This document shows positions 1-10,100 of a DNA stretch of 27,967 nucleotides, piece after piece. Where the stretch lies: the NCBI GenBank assembly GCA_016936695.1, contig JAFGXK010000242.1, forward strand, positions 1-27,967, in the 5' to 3' direction. Position numbers and translations under genes: made by a program. The DNA comes from Bacteroidales bacterium. Its GTDB lineage: Bacteria; Bacteroidota; Bacteroidia; Bacteroidales; VadinHA17. The stretch's first letter is position 1. Each line of letters begins with the position of its first letter. Below the pieces are notes generated by a model. It had not been told where the DNA came from. It made no database searches and was given only the letters and a program-made list of their open reading frames with translations.

Positions 1-3000
1 AGGCTGAAGATTTCTTCCGGAACTTCTGCCGCGGTTTTCCCCGGCGGCGACTTCGGCAACTTCCTGGCAAAAGGCGGCGGAATAGTCGAATACTACAGTA
101 CGGGAACCACCGGCCAGGCAACATTTACTCTGCCTTCAACCTATTTATCAGGAGCAAATACCATAAGTATAACCGGTTACAACAACCTTGTACTGTCGCC
201 GGGACCAGCAAAAAACATCATCCTCCCCGATAATGACCTTCATATATTTGACGATTTGATCGTTTCGGGTGAGGGAGTCAGCCAGTTCAGCATTCTGGCT
301 TCCACCAGGATTGTGGAAGTTGATTCCTCCCTGGCGGTGCAGAGCGGTACCATGAGGTACATGAATGGCAGCAATATACCACAGAACCTGGTGGTCTGCG
401 GAGACATCATCATAAGCAACGGAGCCGTGTTCGATGTAAATACCACAGGCACCGCTTCAAACCAGCTTACAATCTGCGGAAGCCTTACAAACAACGGGAC
501 TTTCGATATGAATACCGGTGCAGGCCGGGTTTGCAATGTGACTTTCGCCGGTGCGGAAAACCAGCAAATAAGCGGAACCGGAAGCATTACTGATTTCAAT
601 ACTATAGAGGTCAATAAAGGTTCCTCCAGAAATACAATCCTCGAGGTTGTGTCTTCTGCATTGTCTCTCAACACCTCCCTTGCAACCGCACTTACATTGA
701 CAAACGGCACTTTCAGGCTGACCAGTCCGATAGTGCTGAACCTCACAAATGCCGGAAGCTTTACAATTCCAACTTCGGGATGCCTTTCAGCCAATGGCGG
801 TACCATTAACATCGGAGGCGCCGGAGCAACAAATGCAACTGACCTGATACTCGACGGCCGCCTTGAAATCTTTTCAGGAAATATAAATATAGGGATTCCC
901 GGTACCAATCTGAATAATGATATCGAATACTCATCGGGAGGAGTTCCCGAAAGTATTGTAGCCGGTGGCAGCCTTTTCGTTAACGGGCAGATCCGCAGGG
1001 TGACGACCATTAACACCGGATCGCTCAATTATATTCAGTCAAATGAAACCAGTACAGTAACAATTGCAGGAAGAAACGCCGCTAATATCAGGTCAATATT
1101 TGAAGTACTGAATCAGGGCAGCAAATTCGATATGTCAGGCGGCAGGCTAATAATAGGGGGATCTTTTGACAATCCTTCCTATACCGATCTGTACCTCGCA
1201 CCCGATTCAAGCACCGTAACAGGAGGAACAATTGTAATCGGCACTTCGGAGACACCTGCCGGAACAGCTTTCAATGTTGTCAGTTCGGTACCGCTTAATA
1301 ATATTGACATTGATGCAACCACAAACACCAAAACAGCAGACCTGAGAATCTACCCGATGACCATCAGGAACAACCTTGTTATCAATGGTAACAGTGTTTT
1401 CAGGGCAAACGGACTGGATATTACTATCGGAGGAAGCCTTATCAACAGTAACAGCGCGTCCGGAACCGGCCTGACAACAGGAGGATATCAACCCGGAGCT
1501 TCAGGACATCTGACAACATTTAACGGGTCGGGTTCTCATACCATTACAGGCACAGGCTCGAACCTTACCAACTTTGCCAGCGTTACGGTCGCTTCAACAG
1601 GAACAATTTCACTTTCGGCAAACACCAATATCAGGGTGAACGGCAACCTTCACCTGGCTTCAGGCATACTTGATGACGGAGGAAACAATATCTCACTTGC
1701 CGGGAATGTGATTAACGATGCTGAACACATAAGCCCTGATACACAAGGCGGAATAATAATGGAAGGAAATCAGACACAGGTTATCTCGGGTAACGGGAAC
1801 GGCATCTTCGGCAACCTCATCCTGAACAACACCACTGGAACTAACTTGGTCGACAATACCACCATAAACGGAATTCTAACATTTATCTCGGGGTCGGTTT
1901 ACATAGATGATTATATGCTAACCCTTGGGATCAATTCATCAATAGAAGGAAGCCCCGATGCATACAACATGATAATCCTGAACGGAGTCGTTTCAGATGC
2001 CGGAGTTAGGAAGATATTTCCGGCAGGCGCGTCAGGATTTTCATTTCCGGTAGGAGTTGCGGGAAAATTCACCCCCGCAGATTACATATTCACATCCAAT
2101 ACCAGCAACAATGCATCAATAACCGTCATTCCGGTCAGCTATTCTCATCCACTTGCATCAGTTCCCTTTGGTGACGAACTTGATTACTACTGGAAAGTGA
2201 TCTCAAAAGATCTTACGGGTGAATTTTTTGCCACTCATTCCTACAGCTATCTGGAAAATGATGTTAACGGCAATGAATCAGACTACGTCACCGGACGTTT
2301 CCTGGAAGGCCTGTGGGTACCGGAAGGCGGAATTGATGAATCATCCGTTGACCCTGTATTGCATCAGATAGTTTTGGCAGACCGTGATTTCATCGACGGA
2401 GAATATACCGCCGGAAATAGTCTTAATTTCGCCAACAAGTCTGTACTCTACAGTATTAAATCAGGAAACTGGTTCGGTGACGATACCTGGTCAACCACCG
2501 ACGGAGGTCCTTCCTGCAACTGTGATCCCGACGGCAACCCGGTAGTAATCAAACAGGAACATACCGTCACTGTAAACAATAATTCGGCATTGGCTTATTC
2601 CACATCTATTTACGGTACTCTCGACATCGGGACGACTCTGTATCACAGCCTTGGTCTGGTCAGCGGAAACGGCTTACTTAAGATAACGTCCACAGCCAGC
2701 GGGATCTTCGTGGTACCTGGAGGAGACTATGATGAGTTCCTTGAAGACCAGAATAGTACAATAGAGCTGTTCGGCGATAATCAGGCTGTCATTCCCTCCA
2801 AGCCAGGAAACATATACAAACCCTTCCGGAATCTTGTACTTTCAGGAACAGGCAAAAAAGTGATCCCTGCCGATGATATTAAGGTCCTTGGGAACCTTAC
2901 CATATCCGATGCATCAACTGTTTTAAGCAGTGAATTATCAAACAGAACCTTGTATGTTGCAGGCAACTGGACTGACAATAATACATCAGCCACGGGCGGT

Positions 3001-6000
3001 TTTATCCCGGCGAAGGGACAGGTGATCTTTGACGGCACCTCAAACCAGACGCTTACCATAACCAGCGGATCAGCAACCAGTCAGTTCTATGACTTTATCG
3101 CACGAAATGATGCGGGAATTACTCTTGCTGGATCGGGTAAAACAAATATTTCGGGGCAACTGATTCTCGAGAGCGGTATAATAACAACTAACGCCATAAA
3201 CTACCTGATGATATCAAATACCGCAGAGAATGCTGCTACCGGCGGCAGCACTTACTCATTCGTAAGCGGCCCCCTGCAGAAAAGTATTCTCGCCGGCGGT
3301 GATTTCATGTTCCCGGCAGGAGATGTTTCTGGCGCCCGATACGGAAGGCTGACGCTTGCAGATGTTACCGCTGCTGGCAATTACACAGTATGGTATCACA
3401 ATTACAATCCCCTGACCGACGGCTTTGACCCCGATAATAAAACAGCACCCGTTGATGTGGTCAGCAATTCTGAATACTGGACAGTCAGTGGTCCTGTTTC
3501 TTCCGAAGGCGACGTCATTCTGAGGTGGGATGAATCAAGCGGAATTATCCCGGCTGATGCCATGTCCCGAAGCAAGCTGAGAGTAGTGGAATGGAATCCT
3601 TCCTGGGTAAACCGTGGAAACGGAGGAATAACGGGAGATATGAATTCCGGTACGGTTAAAACAAATCCAGGGGTTACACTGTCGGGCGATCACCAGATTA
3701 CCATAGGGGTGGAAAGTCTTCCGACCGCAACCATTACAAGCGGTGCGGCAGGTATCTGCGATGACGGATCTTCGACAAATATCTCCATTGATCTTACAGG
3801 AACGCCTCCCTGGACTCTGAGATACAGGATAAACGGGGCAAATGAAACTACCATTGCCAATATAGCAGCCTCTCCTTACACCCTGGTAGTGTCAAATGCT
3901 ATACCGGCACTGGCGGCAGGCGGACCCGGAACATATTTATTTACTATCTCATACATCCAGGATGCCACGGGAAGCACAGGGATCAGGGATTTCGAAACCT
4001 CTGCCGAAATAACGATTTACGCTTCTCCGGAACCCGTGATTTCAGGTCTCTTAACAACCCCGGCCAACTCGCTGGTGACCTACAGCACGCCTTCAGTGCC
4101 CGGAGTGACATACACATGGAATGTTACCGGCGGTACCATTCAGAGCGGCCAGGGCACCAGCAGCATTACCATTCTGTGGGGTGCAGGACCGCTCGGATCC
4201 ATAATTCTATCAGAAACTGTTACAACTGGAGGATGCAGCGCCTCTACACTTCCTTACGAGGTTACCATAACTGATATTCCAAATCCTTCGGTTTCAGGAA
4301 ATAATTCCGTTTGCCTTGAATCCACGGAAGAATATTCCACTCCCCTGGTCAGCGGACATTCATATTCCTGGACCGTTACGGGAGGGACCTACACAATTGG
4401 ACCAACCAACAACATAATTTACGTCACGTGGACCTCCGTCGGAAACGGAGAGGTGACTGTTGAAGAAACCGGTTCAACTACTGTCACATCGACACTTCCA
4501 GTAACTGTCAATCAGCTGCCGCCTTTAGACAATACCGTATCTGATCCTGTTACCTGCGAAAATGCCCCGGCAGATATTGTCATTTCAGGCGCTCCGGCAG
4601 GTCTGACCTACCAGCTCAGGCTGAACACCGATAATACCACCGTCGGATCTCCCGTAAGCAGCATGGGCGGCGGTGATGTTACCATTTCTGTTACACAGTC
4701 GGTTTCAACAACCTATAATGTATGGGCCACCAATGAATACGGGTGCGGGGTAATGCTAACCGACCTGGCAGTTGTGACAATCAATAATGACCAGGTTTGG
4801 ACAGGTGCACTCGGATCGGACTGGAATGTATCGGGCAACTGGTCCTGTGGCATAGTGCCATATCCCGATGCCAGCATAAGCATCCCGGTAACAGTTAACA
4901 ATCCTGAGATAAACAACGGAGAAACCGGCTCGGTATACAATCTGGAAATTGATCCGGGGGCCGCTCTGATTCTCAACGGAAGCACCCTGGAAATAACAGG
5001 AGACATTACCGGCGATGGATCAATCGATGCCACAAACGGCACAATTGTCTTGACCGGCATTTCAGCCCAGGATATCAATCCTTCAAACTTTATCAGTAAT
5101 ACAATCAAGAACCTGACTGTAAACAATAACTCAGGCGTAAGCCTTTCAGGGCCCCTGAGCCTGACAGGAACATTACTGGTTCAAAATGGATCGCTGGCTT
5201 CCAATGGTCAGCTGACACTTGTATCCGCGGCCACCGGAACCGCACTTATCGACGGATCAGGTACCGGCATCGTATCAGGGAACGTGACAATGCAAAGATA
5301 CCTGCCATCTGCATTCGGCTACAAGTATATCAGCTCCCCATTCCAGTCGGCAACAGTGAACGAACTAAGCGACGAACTGGATCTTTCTGCAGATTTCCCA
5401 GTCCTGTACCGATACAACGAAGCAAGCACAACTTCCGGATGGGTAACCTGTATAACCCCCGGCGATCCACTAAGTCCTCTCTCGGGATATGCGGCAAACT
5501 TCGGTTCATCGGGAGTTCCGCTTACAGCTGACCTTACAGGAATTGTGAACAACGGAGCGCTCTTTGCAACCTTCACCAACAACAACAATACCTACACCGA
5601 AGGCTTCAACCTTGCCGGCAATCCCTATCCCTCTCCGATCGACTGGGACGCCGCCGCCGGATGGACAAAAACAAATATCGACGATGCCCTTTATTTCTTC
5701 AGGACAAGTACAACCGACGAATACGGCGGAACCTACAGCACATATATAAACGGAGTGTCGACCGACGGTCTGGCTTCCCCGGTGATAGCATCAATGCAGG
5801 GTTTCTTTATACATGTTTCAGGTGGCACTTTCCCTGTGACAGGGACGCTGGGACTCGACAACAGCGTTCGGCTGACAACACTGTCGCCTTCGCTTGTGAA
5901 ATCGGAAGAGAAAGCACCCTCAGGAATTCTGAAGATAACAGCAACATTCGCCGATGATCTGCTTTCCTCCGATCCTGCGGTTGTCTATTTTGACGATAAG

Positions 6001-6615
6001 GCCGGAAGTGGTTTTGATCCTAGGCTTGATGCCCTGAAACTGATGAACACCGACTATTATATACCAAACCTGTACTCACTGGGCTCTGATGGCAAAAAAC
6101 TTTCAATAAATGCTCTCCCCGAATTCACAGATACCCTGAACGTTATACCGCTGGGTTTGAAATTAAACATCGACGGAGACATTGTTATCAGGCTTGTCTG
6201 TTTGCCTGAAGAAATTAACGGAACGAGAATATACCTCCACGACAGGTTAACTGGCATCGAAATGGAAATGTCGGAAGGCAGCGAATACCGGGTGCGTCTT
6301 GATCCGGGAGAATATTCAGGCCGGTTCTTCCTTAACCTGCGTTCAACGACGACCTCATTTCCAGATCCGGTTGCAGATGAACTTTTCACTGTTTACAGTT
6401 CCCACGGTTTCCTCAGGGCAAAAGTAAAAACCGAAGTAACCGGACCCGGAAACCTGGCTGTAATTAACCTGACTGGACAGACTGTTTTTATTGAAAGAAT
6501 CTATGACAACGGGTACCACGAATTCAATCCCGGAATTAAGGAAGGGGTTTATATAGTAACATTCACCTCTTCAAAATACAGGGGATCCAAAAATATATAT
6601 TTCAGGAACAGATGA
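1..6615 (+). CDS. Giant T9SS-exported adhesin-like protein, 5' truncated by window
   Basis: The frame is open from base 1, so the true start lies upstream; the TTG at 256 is internal. The 2204 visible residues begin with about 800 residues of Gly/Ser/Thr/Asn-rich repeats (GGS, NGT, ISG motifs) typical of beta-helical surface proteins. Two SGNW/GNW modules start near residues 817 (SIKSGNWFGDDTW) and 1599 (VWTGALGSDWNVSGNW). Two PKD-like domains lie at about 1343-1420 and 1424-1505 (TYTWNVTGGT, SYSWTVTGGT). A block near 1760-1940 with GNVTMQRY, GNPYPSPIDW and QGFFIHVSGG is common before T9SS tails. The last 80 residues (INLTGQTVF, KEGVYIVTF) match a type A T9SS sorting domain, predicting export across the outer membrane and anchoring or release at the surface. 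It leads a three-gene cluster. Adhesin is inference; there is no catalytic domain that I recognise. Confidence 0.85.
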   Translation, partial: RLKISSGTSAAVFPGGDFGNFLAKGGGIVEYYSTGTTGQATFTLPSTYLSGANTISITGYNNLVLSPGPAKNIILPDNDLHIFDDLIVSGEGVSQFSILASTRIVEVDSSLAVQSGTMRYMNGSNIPQNLVVCGDIIISNGAVFDVNTTGTASNQLTICGSLTNNGTFDMNTGAGRVCNVTFAGAENQQISGTGSITDFNTIEVNKGSSRNTILEVVSSALSLNTSLATALTLTNGTFRLTSPIVLNLTNAGSFTIPTSGCLSANGGTINIGGAGATNATDLILDGRLEIFSGNINIGIPGTNLNNDIEYSSGGVPESIVAGGSLFVNGQIRRVTTINTGSLNYIQSNETSTVTIAGRNAANIRSIFEVLNQGSKFDMSGGRLIIGGSFDNPSYTDLYLAPDSSTVTGGTIVIGTSETPAGTAFNVVSSVPLNNIDIDATTNTKTADLRIYPMTIRNNLVINGNSVFRANGLDITIGGSLINSNSASGTGLTTGGYQPGASGHLTTFNGSGSHTITGTGSNLTNFASVTVASTGTISLSANTNIRVNGNLHLASGILDDGGNNISLAGNVINDAEHISPDTQGGIIMEGNQTQVISGNGNGIFGNLILNNTTGTNLVDNTTINGILTFISGSVYIDDYMLTLGINSSIEGSPDAYNMIILNGVVSDAGVRKIFPAGASGFSFPVGVAGKFTPADYIFTSNTSNNASITVIPVSYSHPLASVPFGDELDYYWKVISKDLTGEFFATHSYSYLENDVNGNESDYVTGRFLEGLWVPEGGIDESSVDPVLHQIVLADRDFIDGEYTAGNSLNFANKSVLYSIKSGNWFGDDTWSTTDGGPSCNCDPDGNPVVIKQEHTVTVNNNSALAYSTSIYGTLDIGTTLYHSLGLVSGNGLLKITSTASGIFVVPGGDYDEFLEDQNSTIELFGDNQAVIPSKPGNIYKPFRNLVLSGTGKKVIPADDIKVLGNLTISDASTVLSSELSNRTLYVAGNWTDNNTSATGGFIPAKGQVIFDGTSNQTLTITSGSATSQFYDFIARNDAGITLAGSGKTNISGQLILESGIITTNAINYLMISNTAENAATGGSTYSFVSGPLQKSILAGGDFMFPAGDVSGARYGRLTLADVTAAGNYTVWYHNYNPLTDGFDPDNKTAPVDVVSNSEYWTVSGPVSSEGDVILRWDESSGIIPADAMSRSKLRVVEWNPSWVNRGNGGITGDMNSGTVKTNPGVTLSGDHQITIGVESLPTATITSGAAGICDDGSSTNISIDLTGTPPWTLRYRINGANETTIANIAASPYTLVVSNAIPALAAGGPGTYLFTISYIQDATGSTGIRDFETSAEITIYASPEPVISGLLTTPANSLVTYSTPSVPGVTYTWNVTGGTIQSGQGTSSITILWGAGPLGSIILSETVTTGGCSASTLPYEVTITDIPNPSVSGNNSVCLESTEEYSTPLVSGHSYSWTVTGGTYTIGPTNNIIYVTWTSVGNGEVTVEETGSTTVTSTLPVTVNQLPPLDNTVSDPVTCENAPADIVISGAPAGLTYQLRLNTDNTTVGSPVSSMGGGDVTISVTQSVSTTYNVWATNEYGCGVMLTDLAVVTINNDQVWTGALGSDWNVSGNWSCGIVPYPDASISIPVTVNNPEINNGETGSVYNLEIDPGAALILNGSTLEITGDITGDGSIDATNGTIVLTGISAQDINPSNFISNTIKNLTVNNNSGVSLSGPLSLTGTLLVQNGSLASNGQLTLVSAATGTALIDGSGTGIVSGNVTMQRYLPSAFGYKYISSPFQSATVNELSDELDLSADFPVLYRYNEASTTSGWVTCITPGDPLSPLSGYAANFGSSGVPLTADLTGIVNNGALFATFTNNNNTYTEGFNLAGNPYPSPIDWDAAAGWTKTNIDDALYFFRTSTTDEYGGTYSTYINGVSTDGLASPVIASMQGFFIHVSGGTFPVTGTLGLDNSVRLTTLSPSLVKSEEKAPSGILKITATFADDLLSSDPAVVYFDDKAGSGFDPRLDALKLMNTDYYIPNLYSLGSDGKKLSINALPEFTDTLNVIPLGLKLNIDGDIVIRLVCLPEEINGTRIYLHDRLTGIEMEMSEGSEYRVRLDPGEYSGRFFLNLRSTTTSFPDPVADELFTVYSSHGFLRAKVKTEVTGPGNLAVINLTGQTVFIERIYDNGYHEFNPGIKEGVYIVTFTSSKYRGSKNIYFRNR

Positions 6616-7133
6616 TATTTTCGATTGACACCATAAGAAACACCTTTCTCAGGCTGCTGATGGTCACAGCGGTAATACTGGCATTAACTCAGACAGCCAT
6701 TGGACAGGAGCCTCCCCCGCGGCCAATCAGGATCAACGCAACCGCACAGATCCTGAGCTTCGGGGCATTCTACCATGGAGCAAGCGGGGGAACGGTAATA
6801 ATTGATCCTTCAGGAAGCCGTTCGGCAACAGGCGACGTCATTCTCCTTGGTATGGGGTATTCTTATTCCCCTGCCATGTTTGAGGTTCATGCCCACAGGG
6901 GAACAGTGATCTCGATACTGAACGGGCCTCCCGTAAGCCTTCCGGGAAGCAACGGCGGATCAATTCAGCTTGCGACCGGAAGCACAATCCCCGGCCCCGT
7001 GTTTGTGTCAAATGTGAATTTTAACATCGCAATACCACTATACGTCGGCGGAACAATCACTGTCGGAATCCCGGCCGCCAATCCGCCGGGTACATACAAC
7101 GGTACTTTCAATATAACTCTTGTAAGGGAATAA
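6612..7133 (+). CDS. Exported DUF4402-domain protein, possible pilin-like subunit
   Basis: This 173-residue protein has a signal peptide (hydrophobic 11-30, likely cleavage after AIGQ). The mature part fits DUF4402: ATAQILSFGAFYHGASGGTV near 43-62, a Pro/Ser/Gly-rich sandwich-like core, GGTITVGI near 147-153, and the closing PGTYNGTFNITLV near 159-171. DUF4402 proteins are small all-beta secreted proteins, some of which I associate with fimbrial subunits; that link is from memory and not shown here. The ATG overlaps the TGA of the adhesin gene (ATGA), so translation is probably coupled. The usher-like gene starts 30 bases downstream. Position between a giant surface protein and an outer-membrane usher-like protein suggests it is a secreted subunit or adaptor. 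No Cys residues and no T9SS tail are present, so it likely uses a different route across the outer membrane. Confidence 0.8.
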   Translation: MIFSIDTIRNTFLRLLMVTAVILALTQTAIGQEPPPRPIRINATAQILSFGAFYHGASGGTVIIDPSGSRSATGDVILLGMGYSYSPAMFEVHAHRGTVISILNGPPVSLPGSNGGSIQLATGSTIPGPVFVSNVNFNIAIPLYVGGTITVGIPAANPPGTYNGTFNITLVRE

Positions 7134-7163
7134 CCCGGGAAGAAGTAAAAGCAACAAAGGATA

Positions 7164-10100
7164 ATGGCAGGACTAAAAGCATACACAGGAAATCTTCGGG
7201 CAGGAAGGATTTCTGTGCGCTCTAAGCCGGCCATCCTTCTCATTGCGATACTGCTCCTTGCCACAAGTAACAACAGTCTGCGGGCACAATCGCTCCCGGA
7301 ATACGACGAGATTGCAGTATCCATCGAAATTCCCGGTCTGGGAGCTTTCGAAATGGATGCCCTGATAAAGGACGAGAACCTTTACCTGCCTGTGGTAAAC
7401 CTGTTCAAATTCCTCAGGATCAAATGTGAGCCGTCGCCCGATATGGATATTATTAAAGGATTCTTCTCCTCCCCCGAATCTTCGTACATAATCGACAGGC
7501 CCAACCGGCAAATCACCTACCTGGATAAAAGATTTGACCTCGGACAGGATGACATCATCAGGTCCGAGACCAATGTTTACCTGCTGTCAACCTGGTTCGG
7601 TAAGGTTTTCGGCCTCGACTGCAACTTCAGCTTCAGATCGATGTCGGTTGTACTCACAGCCGGCACCGACCTGCCATTGATCCGGGAGATGAAACAGGCA
7701 GAGATGCGAAAGAACATCTCCAGACTAAAGGGAGAGTTCAGGGCCGATACGGTTATTGGAAGAAATTATCCGGCATTCAAATTCGGGATGGCCGACTGGG
7801 GAGCATACACATCGCAGGAAATAGACGGGAAATCCGATGCAAGGCTTAATCTCGACCTCGGAGCAATGATAGCAGGGGGAGAGGCCAGTGCTTCGCTTTA
7901 CTACAACAGCTCCGCTCCCTTCAGTGAAAAACAGCAGCGATATCTCTGGCGCTATGTCAACAACGACTTTGCACCACTGAGACAGATCCTTGCCGGAAAG
8001 ATCCATGCAGGTGCGCTTTCATCACTGTACAATCCCGTGATCGGGGTACAACTTACAAATACACCAACAACCTACAGGCGCTCCTTTGGTACCTACCTGC
8101 TCAGCGACCATACCGACCCGGGATGGATGGTTGAATTATACGTGAACAATGTACTTGTCGATTTTGTAAAAGCCGACGCATCGGGATTCTTCAGTTTCCA
8201 GGTACCCCTGGTTTATGGCAACACAATTGTAAGACTTAAGTTTTTCGGCCCATGGGGAGAGGAAAGAACCCGCGAACAGAATATTAACATTCCCTACAAC
8301 TTCCTTCCCGAAAAGACTCTGGAATACACAGCGAGCGCAGGAATTGTAGAGGACAGCCTGGCCAGCAGGTTCTTGCGGGCAAACATCAGTTACGGACTAT
8401 CCAAAAACATTACCATCGGAGGAGGAGCCGAATACCTCTCATCCATCACCTCACAGCCCTTTATGCCCTTCGTAAATGCATCACTGAAGATCACCAACAA
8501 TATGCTCATTTACGGTGAATACGCCCATGGAGTAAGGACAAAGGGTACCTTCTCCTACAGGCTTCCGTCAAATATGCAGCTTGAACTCAACTATACATGG
8601 TACGATAAGGAACAGAAAGCAATATTCTATAACTACAGGGAAGAAAGAAGGGCAACTCTTACCGTTCCGCTCCGGCTTGGGAAATTCTCAACATTCAACA
8701 GGTTTTCATTAAATCAGATTGTTCTTCCTTCATCAAAATATACAACCGGTGAATGGCTCATCACCGGATCCCTGTTCGGGATCAATACCAACCTGACAAC
8801 CTACGTCCTGTTCATAGACGAAATTAAGCCGTATATCTACTCAAATCTGGCGTTGTCGTTCAATGTTCCTCTGGGGTTTATGGTAATGCCCCAGGTCCAG
8901 TACAGTTTCAGCAATAACGAGGTGTTTTCAGTAAAAACCAGGATTGAAAAAAAGGTGTTTAAAAACGGGTATCTCACCATGTCGTTTGAACGCAATTTCC
9001 GCAACGACATTACACTGGCCGAAGCCGGACTCAGGTACGACTTCTCATTTGCACAGGCAGGAGCATCAGTAAGGCAGTACGGCGACAGGACCAGTCTCAT
9101 TCAGTATGCCCGTGGCAGTATTATAAACGACAGGAAAACCTCATATCTCAAGGCTGACAACCGGACGAACGTGGGAAGAGGCGGAATAACTGTGGTACCA
9201 TTCCTCGACCTGAACTCAAACGGCCGCAAGGATGCCGGAGAGCCCAGGGCAAAGGGTCTTAATCTTCGCGCGAACGGAGGAAGGATCGAAATAAACGAAC
9301 GTGATACAACCATAAGGATCATTGGACTTGAACCGTATACAAACTGTTTTATTGAGGTCGATCCCAACAATTTCGAGAGTATCTCCTGGAGACTTCCCAA
9401 ATCGAGTTACAACATTGCCGTCGACCCCAATGTGCTGCTTACGGTAGAGATCCCCATCAGCATAACAGGCGAAGGAACAGGATATGTCACGCTCGTGGAA
9501 GGCCAGGGAAAAAGAGGTCTCGGCAGGATCATTGTCAGATTCATGAATGAGAAATCAGTTGCGGTTGCACAAACACTGAGCGAAGACGACGGCTACTTCA
9601 GCTACTTCGGTTTCGCTCCCGGCAATTATGTTGCCATGATCGACACTACTCAGCTCAGAAGGCTCGGAATGACGTCAGAACCCGAACTTATTGATTTTAC
9701 CATAAAAGGCGGAACAGAAGGCGATATTGCTGAAAGGCTCGATTTCCAGCTCACCAGAATCCCTGCCGATACTGTTGTGACGGCACCCGAAGAAACCAGA
9801 CAGCCTGAAATACCCGTTGTCGTTACCGATACCTCTTATATGATACTTCATGAACTGACAGAGGAAGTCTATACAATAACCGAAGACAGCTGGGCAATTC
9901 AGATAGGAGCGTTCCAGAGTAAATCGTATGCTGAAGGATTTGAAAGAATGCTTGAACGGGAGCTCGGAAAAGACGTTCAGATAACCATAGCAGGAGATTA
10001 CTACAGGGTTCGCATCCTCGATCTCCACACAAGAGCCGAGGTGGATGAGAATGTTGCCAAACTCAACAAGCTGGGATTCAAGGAACTCTGGATTATCAGA

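Noticed and set aside
256..258. TTG as the start of the giant adhesin
   Set aside because: The same frame is open back to base 1 with the same repeat-rich composition and no start context, so the gene continues upstream of the window.
240..1028. 262-codon open frame on the minus strand
   Set aside because: It is antisense to the adhesin in a low-stop, Ser/Thr/Pro-rich frame; there is no protein-like pattern and the adhesin frame is clear.
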